From positions 42,190,633-42,254,632 of the forward strand of contig CM043875.1 in the NCBI GenBank assembly GCA_023846275.1: a stretch of 64,000 nt of DNA. Reading direction: 5' to 3'. Under the pieces are notes generated by a model. That model saw only the letters and a list, made by a program, of their open reading frames with translations, ran no database searches and was not told the origin of the DNA. Positions within the stretch are counted from its first letter, which is position 1. Each line of letters starts with the position of its first letter. Source of the stretch: Vanilla planifolia (lineage: Eukaryota; Streptophyta; Magnoliopsida; Asparagales; Orchidaceae). The position numbers and the translations under genes were made by a program. Shown here piece after piece: positions 51,030-62,200 of the stretch.

Positions 51030-54007
51030 TGTTACACCCCATTTTTCCTAGGCTGATTTTTTGGCATACATTTTTTTTTTATTTTTTTTTATTTTTTACA
51101 TATAGACAGCTCAGATCGTCCCATACCAACCTGAGTAGCCTACGAAAAACATAGGATATAACACATCATTACACACCTACTTTCCTTAACAATGTGGATC
51201 TCATCTCCCGGGTACACCGTCAAATCAGGTTCATGACTCCTGAATTAACAGATGGACTCGCGCAATGTTACTCCTACTAGACCCCATACTCCTAACCCAT
51301 ACCGGTAGGAGAACCGATCTAATAGAAGTCTGAATCCCCACGGTAAAGTTCCATAGTCATGTAATGACCTCACCATCAAAAATAAGATACATAACATCCA
51401 CAGATAAAATATGGCACTCCACACCCTATACCACCAAGACAATAAAGTAAAACAGTGAATGGAAACTACATCACAAGAATAAGATCCAAGTCCAACAAAT
51501 ACAATATCATCCAACTAGATACATAAGTCAAAATCACCCTCACATATTACATGACATAAGAATAATAGTCTCTCTGAATACATCCAATAGTATCAATCAC
51601 ACTAACCAAAATGTCTCAGAAAATCACAGATCAGATATCCTCCACTAGCCTGCTGACCACGATCCCACCTAATCTGGGTGGCGTCAAGGCTGTCGAGCCG
51701 CTGGAAAAATATAGATAATAAAGGAGTGAGCTACGCCCAGTAGGAAAGACAGCTAGTAAAAACTCACATGCAAGAGAAGGATAATAGCAAGAGTATAGGA
51801 ATACAGCATAACAATGTATGGTGGAAAGGCACTCTCAGTCCCAGACTCTGACCAACCACAGTCACCCCCAGTCACACCAGAGTAGCTCTCCTCTGTGCTC
51901 CCAGGCAGCATGCCAGCGGGACACGCCCATCTCTGCGCACGCATCACAACGCCTAGCACCCGACACCGCAGCGTCTCTCGTCAATCAATCTTCTGGAGAC
52001 TATAGAAAAAACCAGTCACATAGATCTCTAGCCAACGTGAGACACCCCTGCCACCCTCAGGCACGTAGGCCTACACACTTGGCTAGCCACGGCGAGTCAC
52101 CCCTGCCACTGCCACTCTCAGGCGCGCAGGCCTACACTCATGGACCAGAAGAGATCGACTCAGCCACCGTCCCAAGAAGTCCTCTCCCACAATTTCCATA
52201 GAAGCTCACGCCCCTACAGTCATTGCCAAGCTCTAACTCCAAGATTCGGCAACATGTGTCCAGATACAACAAGGCGCATACCAGTCCACATGTATACTGT
52301 GGAAGCTAAGTCTGTACCGCACAATTACCTACCACAACTATCCTAAAACATCATATAGGGCCTATAGTATTCCGGTCCAATATGCCAATCCATGAAATAT
52401 GCCAATCCATGAAATATGCCAACACTGAGTAAACTGACTCAATCCATGTTATTGCCATCCAAGCAACACAATATGTACCAAAATTCTGACTATTCTAGTA
52501 GCACCCAAGTGTCACACTTCCTTCCAACTAATCCAACTGCACTGAATTTATGGGTAATTTCCAACAGTCAAATTTCAACTTAGCTACGTGATTTCTAAAA
52601 ATCACCTTTTTCTCACTTCAGGAAATTTTTAAATTCAAAAAAATTCAATTTCCGCCCTTATCCATTTTCCGAAATTCGGAATAAATTTCCGAATAAAATT
52701 TAAATTTCCACATATATCCTTTTTCCGAAAATTCGGATTAATTTCTGAATTAAATTCCTCCGCGCCGTTCGTCCTCACCGAATCCCGCTGAACTGGTTTT
52801 CGCTGTCGGTTCGGAACCCTCGCGCTGAACCGCGACACCGCCGAACCAATTCCTTAATAATCCATTAATCGGTCGATGCTTAAATAAATATAATTACTAA
52901 TAAATAATATATAATACCATTAATTACTTAAATAAACTCGTAATTAATCTAAACCCTTCTCCTTCCTCGGTCCGACGCCCGCGAACCCTAACTGACGCAA
53001 TCGCCGACCAATCCAATTCCTTCCGTCGATTTCCGGCGAACGCGAACAAGGAGAAACAAAATTCGATGTTCGTACTATCCTAATGTTTCAATAATGCCAC
53101 TAATTTAAAATTTCCGCAGAAGGAGTTCGCCCGTACGCCATTGCCGTAAGATTAATCCAACAATTAATTAACTAATTCAATGGCAAACTGATAATACAAA
53201 TCCCTAACATGCTCTTAAGCATTAACTAAATTTTTCGGCGAATTGGGAAATTTTCCAGAAATCCAAAAATTGTGAAAGACGCAGATTAGCATTCAACTAA
53301 GTCCGATTTTTCATCCACATGCTTGTGTTCATTAAGCAAAATATTCCATGCTTTTAATTTCTATTAATTAACTAATTTAATACTGAATTTCCTACCTTTA
53401 CTCGTCGCCGGCGACGGTGAAGCTCGCACGCGATCAACCGCAGCTCCTCGCCGAACGAAACCGGTACCAAAATGCTCGTCTCTGTCCCGCGAACCTCCGG
53501 TTACCAAAAGCCCCTTGGAAGGCTGCCGGAAATTACCGCCGTTCGCCGCGAACACCTCGCCTCTAGCCGCCGTTCGAAACCCTAACAGCCGAACAAATCA
53601 GGTTAAATACCCAGCTTAAACCGGTAATAACCCGTTAAGACCCATTAAGCGCCGGTTAACCTTCTAAAAACGCCGCTTAACACTCGATCAGCCGGTTAAT
53701 CTCCACCGCTGATCTCGCCCGTCCGATCCGCTTATCCGCGGCTTATCCATACGCACGCGCAAACGCACCTCGGCGAACCGCCAGCCTTCGCTGAACTGCT
53801 CCGGTCCGGTTCACGCACGTAAAAAGAAACCAAATTCCGGTTTTTTTAAAAAAATAAATCTCGGTGCTCCGAAAAATCCCCAGAAAATTTCAAAAATTCC
53901 AATAGCCTCTAATTGAGCTCCTGGCTCATCCTACTATCGATCTGAAATCATCCAAGCCACAATTGAATTATTAAAGATTAAACATATAATTTTTACCTGG
54001 TATAACA
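51030..54007 (-). mobile_element. Solo LTR, 2,978 bp, inserted in the gypsy fossil
   Basis: It starts TGTTACACC and ends GGTATAACA, a 9-bp terminal inverted repeat with one mismatch and the TG...CA ends of an LTR, flanked by an exact 5-bp duplication (GATAG). No primer-binding site, coding domain or second LTR is seen inside, so it is best read as a solo LTR left by recombination between the LTRs of a full element. Orientation is probably minus: on that strand a TATA-like GGTATTTAACC near 53,610 precedes a GC-rich stretch resembling a transcript leader (GGGTTTCGAACGG near 53,575), and the plus strand is C-rich throughout. The LTR looks whole and is younger than its host. Length and ends suit a large Ty3/gypsy LTR; exact family unknown. 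Confidence 0.85.
52382..52423. repeat. 17-bp minisatellite, about 2.5 copies
   Basis: ATGCCAATCCATGAAAT-type units at 52382-52398 and 52399-52415 and a partial third to 52423 (phase may shift by a base), inside the solo LTR. Confidence 0.8.
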
Positions 54008-54012
54008 GATAG
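54008..54012. repeat. Target-site duplication, right copy
   Basis: GATAG directly after the CA end of the solo LTR; the host element's reverse transcriptase region resumes here. Confidence 0.85.
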
Positions 54013-54693
54013 TGTGTTTCACCTTGGGGAGTACCAGTATTTCTTGTAAAGAAGAAAGATCAAAGCCTTCAAATGTGCATCGATAATCAAGAATTAAATA
54101 TGGTTACCATCAAGAACAAATACATATTTTCTTGAATTGATAAACTGTTTGATCACTTACAAAGCCAAGGTATTCTCTAAGATTGACTTAAGGTCGAGTC
54201 ATTATTAATTGAAGATTCAAAAAGAGGGCATCTTGAAGACAGCTTTTAGGACATGATATTGTTACTGCCAATTTTTTATACTTCAATTCAGGTTAATGAA
54301 TGCACCAACAGCTTTGAATCTCATGAATAGAGTGTTCAAATAGTGGCCATATGAGTTTGTTATATTTAGTAAATGACACTTGTACCTTTTCTAGGAGGGA
54401 TATGTTATGCATTTCATGTGTTTATATTGAGGAGTTATATAGCAAATCCTTCTCATGTTGTGCTATATAATCCAAACTTTATGACAATTTAACTTGATTT
54501 AAGCTATGTTAAAAAGCAAATATTTCTAAAGAAGTAAAATAGTTGAGAAAGAAATCTATTCTTAGTATTAAGGTGTTGTGGACCAAACCAAATGAATGAG
54601 AAGCAACATATGAGATAAAGGAGAAGATGCTCAAATCTTATCCCAAATTATTTTTAATTTTGAGGATTAAATTATTGTAGGAAGGGGAGGATT

Positions 54694-54930
54694 TGTAACA
54701 TCTTAAGGACTTATATACATGTATTTGGTTGCATAATTTTTTAGAGTACATATGAATATTATAATATGATTATGTAAGACCACTTCTTAAAATAAAACTC
54801 TTAAATATCAAGTGGGATCCAAAAATTTTAAATAAAATATAAAAATTTAGAGTTCGATGTGTAGCTTGCATAGAAATTTATCCAACAAGATTTAGAGGTA
54901 ATTTGGTATGATAAAAATTTGAAATAGTGA
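54694..54930 (+). mobile_element. Start of the 3' LTR of the gypsy fossil
   Basis: TGTAACATCTTAAGG follows a purine tract (GAAGGGGAGGA). TGTAACATC is a frequent LTR start in this group. The end of the LTR and a matching 5' LTR could not be delimited, so no age estimate from LTR divergence is possible. Confidence 0.5.
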
Positions 54931-54931
54931 T

Positions 54932-54973
54932 ATACACACACACACACACACACGCATATATAGATAGATATAA
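54932..54973. repeat. AC microsatellite with TA/GATA tail
   Basis: About ten AC units, then GCATATATAGATAGATATA. Confidence 0.9.
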
Positions 54974-57900
54974 TATAAGAAAAATAAAAACTATACTTAT
55001 TTTCTCTTAATCAAAAAGGGGAAAGATAAGGGTTTCACAAAAACCTTCTTAAGATTCTAAGAGAATTTAATACTATGAGAAGATAGAAGGAAGAAAGATA
55101 TCTTATGGGGAAGAGCCTCAGATGTTGAGAATAATATCATTTGTGTAAGGGGAAGCTTGTTAATTGTTAAAGTTAAGCCTTGCATAAGATTCCTATGCAA
55201 TTTGTTTTGGGTTCTAGTTGATCTATGATCTTACGCTAAATAAAGGGCTTAAGAGAGAAGAGATGAAAAATCTATAGTGTTATTAAAGCTAATAAAGGAA
55301 GAACACTTAAAAATACCAAAAAATTAGAATAACACAGATTTCTTATTACATTTATATGCAAGTAATTATTGGATAGCTTGATTGACCAATCAGATAGACT
55401 GGTAACATTAAGATAATGAGAATTGCATCTCTATCATACACTTATCAAATGATCCAATGGCGCATTTGATGGGCATTGAATGCTTTGATAGATAGTTCGA
55501 TAGGCAACATTGTGTATGTTCCAAAAAATAACAAAGAGTTTTAAATCCTTGGTGGTTTAAAAGTTAAAAAGATCAAATATTTTAACAGAAGATTAGATAG
55601 TTAGATGGAGTCCTACAATGAATCAAATATAGGATCAAAATGATTTTGTAGGAGGCTGTTAGGCATTAGATGATCTAATGCATTTTAGTAGATGATCTGA
55701 TTATAGCTTGGAAGTTATGGAATGCACATCAAATGCTCATCTGACAACCTGATAAGATGAATTAAATGGTGTGATGGTGCTAATAATTTTCCTAACAAAG
55801 TTAAATTAAAGAATAGTTAATAGGTTAAATAAATACAATGAACATAATATGAACAATACAATAATATATGATAAAGACATGATGTAAATTCAATATATGA
55901 TTACATGATAAAAAAGGAAAGAAGAGGGAATTGAATATTAGTTCTTATCTTGTAAAGTAGGCATTTGCATTTCTTTACATGAAATGCTATTATGTTGAAT
56001 TTTTTTATATATTATACATATATTATTTTATTCATATCAAGCATAATGTATTATCCTAAATGTTGAATAGGTATAAAGTGATACATAATTACCTATGAAT
56101 TTACATGACAAGTAGTTATTACTATGTATTGGTAATTACATGTGTGAACATGAAATATATAAGTAGAATTATAAAAAAAAGTAACCTTATTTATACGAAG
56201 AGTTAAGAAAAGTGCATGAATGAAAATGACCTTCTTTATAGGAGGGAATTAAGAAAAATTGTTTAGGATGATAATGGCATGGTCTACATAAGGGACAAAG
56301 AACCCCATGGGACATGATGACCTATCCATACAAGTTTGCAAAATTCCCATTAGACAATAAGATGTCATTGTGAGTTAAGGTAAAACCTATGAGACAAGCT
56401 ATTAACATAAATTGCTAGTAACGAAGTCACTTAAAAGAGCCAGGTAATTAAAGAGAAAGGTTATCTAATAAAAACATGTAACTTAATGTATATGTTTATT
56501 ATTATTACATGTGTAGATGATTATATTCAAATCATAACATTGTATGTGACATAATTTAAATTTTATTTTATTTTATGCATTGTTATTATTGTGTAATTTA
56601 TGTTTATCAAGACTATAACGATTGACTTAGCTTATATTTGATACTGATAGTTTTAAGTGCATTATATGTATATCAAAATATATAAGGATTTGAGTGAGAT
56701 GATTGTTAATAATAAAACAATGCTATATAAACTAAAAGAATGCTTAGTATTTGAAATGAAGATGTACGTGCAAATTTTGTATTTGCAAATGTCTTATTGT
56801 ATAGTATAATAACTAGAAGAATGTGGTGCCAACATGTGACCATAGGAGAGGCATCACAATTGTGTTGGTTGATTCTTTTCATTCCAAGTGAGTCATGTTT
56901 TGAGAAGCAATAAATCCAATTGCAATTTTTAATTCTTGATCCAAATATCAATGATAAGTCCTAAGTCCATTTGATTGGAGAGTTAACCATGATCAGAGGT
57001 GGCTAATTGAAGTCTCTAGGAATGAAGCCTAAGCAAATACAACAAGAGAAGCAAGAAGAACCAATGTAGTAACAATAGTTATGAACTTTGCTTGGAGGTG
57101 AAGGTTTCTTTTTCTTGATTCAACTCCATGGTTAAGGTGTTTGTCCTTAATATGCCAATGTAGTAATGATTTGTGGTCATGTAGAGAAAGAACCAATGGA
57201 GAGTTGTCCACTCATATTACATTTGTCCTAACTTCAACAAATATTTTTTTTTTCAAATCTTAACCTGCAAGCCACGCAAAAGGTTCAAAAAGAATATTAT
57301 TGTATGAATACTTGTTCAAAGGAAAGCATTGGTAAGAGACTATTCATTGACCCTTAAGCTTTAAATTAATGGATAGAGCTAAATTTTAGTGCCATGTGGT
57401 GGAATCTTAACATAATAGCTATTTGTTTTTTTTACATAAATATTGAGACAGAAACTAAAGAGATTAATGAAGTTGTATTTGTTAGATTGCTACATTGTCT
57501 TTAACGTGAAATGTCTGATTAGTCTCAATATGATACCACTTCTATTTTTATCAAAATTTTTATTTTTCAAGAGCAAGTTTTGCTTTAAAGTAACTTTCAA
57601 ACTTTATCGAAATATTATAGTGATTTGGGAGAGAGCCATTTAGATGTTTCTCAAGAACATTTTTCTAATTAATCCAATAAGAAAACATTTCAAAGTTTTT
57701 AGAAGCTCAATTTATTATAAATGTTATAATAATTTATAGTTGTTTATTTTTTATTGAAACTTATCTATAAATATCTCACAAATAAAATTTGTGAGATTTG
57801 ACACTCTATTAAAGCTTTTTAAAATTTGTGTCTCCAGAGACTTTTCAACTCTTTTGTTAGAGAAAAAAGTTTTGCTTCATTATGGATGATTTTAAAATTT

Positions 57901-58250
57901 TATATAAAACTCTTTCTCTCTTTCTTTTTCTCACACACACGCATATTTCTTACAATACGCACCGTGCTCTTTAAAATACTCCTAAAAAAGTTCATTATAT
58001 AACTAAGATTAAATCAACGTGAATAAAAAATCATCTAAATTGTTTATAATGGACATCAAATTTGTTTTGAAAAAATTATACCCTACAAATAAAAGAAAAA
58101 AAAAATTTATATTGACAAATTTATGATTTAGAAATATCAATTTTCACTGAAATTATTGAAATAGTCTTTTAAATGAAATTATTTAAAACCAACTTGGTCA
58201 CGTTAAAATTCTTTTAAATCAATTTAAAGTAATATACTTTAAAATTTAAT
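54974..58250. other. AT-rich intergenic DNA, no gene
   Basis: It contains a stretch (55,370-55,770) with recurring GATGATC(T/C)(A/G)AT-like words, probably from a decayed repeat, and a perfect hairpin at 57773-57797. No coding feature recognised; a long LTR may continue into the left part. Confidence 0.5.
57773..57797. repeat. Perfect 11-bp stem, 3-nt loop inverted repeat
   Basis: ATCTCACAAAT and ATTTGTGAGAT separated by AAA. Position about 940 bp upstream of the EDR1-type start. Confidence 0.8.
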
Positions 58251-58271
58251 TTCTTTGTTTTTTTTTATCAG

Positions 58272-58295
58272 TGGACAGCATATGACCGCTGTCCA
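58272..58295. repeat. 8-bp inverted repeat upstream of the kinase gene
   Basis: TGGACAGC (58272-58279) and GCTGTCCA (58288-58295) with an 8-nt spacer, where the DNA changes from AT-rich to the more GC-rich promoter region. Confidence 0.75.
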
Positions 58296-58671
58296 TAATT
58301 CCTACAAACCTAAAAAATACCACATGGAAACCGGGAACAGAGCTGACAATAGGATACACCTCATCACGCAGACAATTTCGCCGAGCCTCGAGATCCGCCG
58401 GCCCAAATTCGATCGCATTCTTCCCTACCACGCCTTTCCCTTCTATTCGCTCAAACGTAAGTCAACGGCTTGACAACCTTCCCTCACCTCTGAGTAGCGA
58501 CGAAGCAAGAATGCAGCGGCGGCAATCTTTTCTACTTTCAATTCCGTCATATGCAAAGCCAGTGGCTTACTAAGCAACAGGGCTCACGGAATCTGGTCTG
58601 TTTCCGGCTATTAGTTTAATAGGAGCCCATGGCACCCAAACCACCCAAGCCACAAATACCATCTCCCCAGC

Positions 58672-58682
58672 TTTTATATAGA
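58672..58682 (+). promoter_or_regulatory. TATA box candidate of the EDR1-type gene
   Basis: TTTTATATAGA lies about 56 bp upstream of the start codon, within CT-rich then GA-rich sequence. A start about 30 bp downstream would give a very short leader (25-35 nt), so an upstream promoter is also possible. Confidence 0.5.
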
Positions 58683-58737
58683 GAAAGTAGAGACTAGGGA
58701 GAGGTGTAGGGCAAGGAGGATTCCGATCTGATGCTTC

Positions 58738-59211
58738 ATGCCGAGGATGAAGCATCTCCTCCGCAAGCTTCATATAGGCGGCGGAGGCGGCGGAGGCCTT
58801 GAGCATCAGCACCAAACCCATCACCGACTCGCTGAACCAAGGCTGAATACGCCTCCTCCACCGTTGACTTCGCCGCCGGTTTTGTCTCCGTCGCCGTCCC
58901 AGGCATCCAATTCTGTCTCGCCGACTAGGGATGGGCCGGATAGCAGGGGAAGCGGATCAAGGGGCGAGGGGGCATCCACGACAGGAGGCGGCGGAGGGAG
59001 TGATTTTAGCCTCTTGGAGGAGGAGTACCAGGTGCAGCTGGCGCTCGCTATAAGCGCATCGGATCCTAACGGTATTGATGACCTGGATTCGGTGCAGATC
59101 AAGGCCGCTAAGCAGTTGAGCCTAGAATCCGTGGCGACGGCGGCTGGTGGTGGAAGCGGCAGCTCCGGGAGCAGTGAATGCACGATGGAGTTCCTCTCTT
59201 TGAGGTATTGG
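58738..59211 (+). CDS. EDR1-type Raf-like MAPKKK, exon 1 (partial gene)
   Basis: Residues 1-158 of a Raf-like protein kinase of the EDR1/CTR1 group; the exon ends in phase 0 at a GTAAGT donor (59212) and later exons, including the EDR1 domain proper and the kinase domain, lie beyond the window. Two start codons are in frame: 58738 (MPRMKH) and 58747 (MKHLLRKLHIG); the second matches the family's MKH start, the first adds three residues. A Gly-rich stretch (14-20), a Pro/Ser-rich linker and a Gly/Ser-rich tail are low complexity. The key signature is LLEEEYQVQLALAISAS (residues 92-108), which precedes the EDR1 domain in all relatives, and the exon end FLSLRYW corresponds to the LSRQYW region of Arabidopsis EDR1. 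Known roles: negative regulation of defence and senescence, ethylene/ABA stress signalling. It is not CTR1 itself, given the MKHLLRKL start. Confidence 0.9.
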
Positions 59212-62200
59212 GTAAGTCAATATTTGTCTCTCTTGTAATGGCTATTATCGTGTTTTTTACGGGCACTAGTTTGAATATAACTGGATTTGATCGTTTATCT
59301 GTACGGACAGTCAGAACGGTTCTTGAAAGTCATACAGAGAATGTGTCTTCTCTTCCCCTGAGCCTGAGTTCTGTTGGAATCATGGATCTCATACCGACCT
59401 TTTGCCAACTCTTGAAGGAAAGAGTGCATTTTCACTTGAAACTTGAATTAGATGTCATATTGCAATATTTGTAACCTTTGCAAACTAGGATCATGCACAC
59501 ATAGTGTGATCATTTGTTCCTCAGGTTCAGATTAGTGAAACAGTTAGAGAATGGGGTATTTATGGCATGCATTGTATTATAGGTACCTTATTAACCTGTA
59601 TATCAAGCTAAGCCCTATAATGCATTTTCGAGAAAACTATGACTACTTCTTGATCAAATTATTTGACAAATTGAAGCACAATTAAGATGATTATATCATT
59701 CTATTGATCTCATGGTTTTGATGATCTCTTTTTATATGAATCTCTAATGGGTCTTTAGTTGTGCTTTATAAAAGGAAAAGTGATATAGGACATGAATAAG
59801 CAATTAAACACAAATATAATAACATGCATAAAAAGTAAGTGTAATTTGGGTTTTAATTGCATAAATAAAGTATCTATTATGAGCCCAAAACATAAATATT
59901 ATCATACAAAGCATTATGAAAGCCTCTATAGAGCTAATTTTGGATCAAATAAAGAATAAACATTTAATAAAAAGTTATGATGATAATTTTACATAAATAT
60001 ATGAAACTTATAGAGACTTCGTTTGGTTGTAAAGTGGTATTGATGGTTGATTATTTTACAAAACATGAGTATTAATATTTTCTTACTTTTTTAAAGCGCG
60101 TGTAAGTAGATATTAGTAAGTATTGATGATTGTAGTAGATGAATTTGCATAAATAGGCTAAAAAATTTGGAACGAAGGAATAGAGTTTACTAGTTTTGTG
60201 TTAATCTCATTATACTCTTGCTTAATGGCTTAAGTGTACATGAAGTTTAGCGACTTTACTTTTTTTATGATATTTTAATAGTTGTTACAAGTGATCCTTT
60301 GTTAAGTGTTTCTTCTCCTACTTAATCCCTTCAATTTATTCCTGATTTATGATATTATTCATATTTTATTTGCATTACTCTCATCTACTGCTCTTCAGTA
60401 TTTTCCCTTCCTTTAGCTCTTGGGTCTTGTATCAATCGCACAAAACTCACAATTCATCCACAGTAGGCACATCTTTGTGCACTAGCCCACACGCAAGTGC
60501 AGTCACTGCTTTTGCTCACGTCCAAGCATCACCACATGCGCATCTATGCTAGCCAATGCATATGCTTAGGAATTGCCCACATGCACTTTAGCTTTGAAGT
60601 GCTCATGCTATGCTCTCATGTATGTGTCCATACCAATGGTCACCTGTATCAGCCCTCCTGTGCACCATCTCCAAGGTAGGTAACTCTATGCATAACAAGC
60701 ACTGTCAGCCATTAGCAAAATAAATAGTAAGTTCCCAGTTTGTGTAAAGTGAATAGTACTAGCTTTAGTCTCACCTCCATAAAAAATTGTGGTTTGTTTT
60801 AATTGTATCAATAGAACCATGGACAAACATGAGTATGTTCTTCGTGAAAATCAGAACATAAAGCTGTAATACTGATATGTGCTTTTTAAAACTAGAGATG
60901 AATTAACATGAAAATTAGTTAATAAGTTTTAATTTTGACAGCATGTACATTATTAGGATATTTGTTCGTGAATGTTATTGTAAAACTACCAACCACAAGG
61001 TAATAAGATAAACTTACTATTGAGACTTACAATAGCATTATCATTAAGAACTATTATGCCATTAGGAACTATTATGCCCTTTGAAAACAATTTAATGATT
61101 AAGTATTCAAGCAAATGTATTTACTTGGTCATAGGTTATGACTATATTTTAAAATTTAATGATTTAGAATTTGTTATTTGAAGATATATTTGATGAATAT
61201 TTAAATAATTAATTAGCTACAAAGGAAACCTATCTTACTTTGTAACATTCATAGAATGTTGGAAGTGTTCTATGATGAAGATTTAGAGAATCTCTTTTGG
61301 ATGGTTGTTTCCAGTGGTAGAGCTAGAGCTGTAACTTTCCTTGAGCTTTTTTAGTGAAGATATAGATTTAGTCCACTTTGTTTTCAGGTCTTTTTCATGT
61401 GATCGCCATCAATGGATATTGTTAATCTTCTTTGTTGATTTGGAAGTTAAGATCTTTGGTGAAAATTTGGGTATACTTTAGGATTAGAGTAAATAGTTAT
61501 TTGCTCTTTATTTTATATATCACTATTATTGCTTCTTTGGTTAATGAAATGCCCACATCTTTTATGGTTGTAGGTCTGATTTGTGATGGAGTCATACAAA
61601 TCTTGATCCTTTTTTATATTCTTGATTTGTATAAATATTTAATTTGTTAGTTGTTACATTTTGTCTTCTTTTTGCTTCTACGCAAATGCATTATATGTTG
61701 TAACAAATTGGCATAAGAGCTTTGGTAAGATGTTGATGACAATGCCAAACTATGAGATAAGAAATTTGATGGCTCGAAGTGTTTGGGTCTTTTGAAAAAC
61801 CTAGGTCTGAGAAGAGAGTTTGTTTGAGACTTATGTGAATTAGAAGCTATGTGGATTCCTTAAATCATAAGGTATGTTTATTTAGTCACATTAATTTGGC
61901 TTCATTCTGTCATTGGTAATACATAAATTTAGATGTCAGGATAGATGTTAAGACATTGATAGTATCATTTTTGAAAAAAGTACCTTAATTTGTAAAAGTT
62001 AGGAAAACATGAAGTAGTTATACATGTAATTTGGTTTTTTGAACACATTGGCCACTTTTGAAGAAGACTTTAGAAAATTAAGATATATTATCTTTACTTT
62101 CACTTACCCTCTTAGACCTTCGTTTTGCCTTAACCATGTTGCAATCCCATTTTTCTTGGAAAATTTTTAATCGAAATGTATGTTATCCTATTTTATTCAA

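Larger units (their letters stand above)
48656..54693 (+). mobile_element. Ty3/gypsy chromovirus-like fossil, internal region
   Basis: Parts recognised in order on the plus strand: a primer-binding-site-like TGATATTAGAGT (48658-48669; the usual TGGTATCAGAGC altered only by transitions); a gag region with the retrotransposon Gag domain pattern (about 49,550-49,830) and a weak zinc knuckle (about 50,070-50,160); an aspartic protease region and the linker after it (about 50,290-50,640); the front of reverse transcriptase with SPWG and VKKKD blocks (from about 54,013); a C-terminal tail (54,560-54,680); a purine tract (about 54,680-54,691); and the start of a 3' LTR. The order and tail suit the Tekay/Del group of chromoviruses. 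RNase H and integrase were not recognised. The element is dead, with many breaks, and is split by a younger solo LTR. Old, judging from decay. Confidence 0.75.

Noticed and set aside
51818-52201. 127-residue open frame in the solo LTR
   Set aside because: Low-complexity composition, no domain, within an LTR and opposite to its likely orientation.
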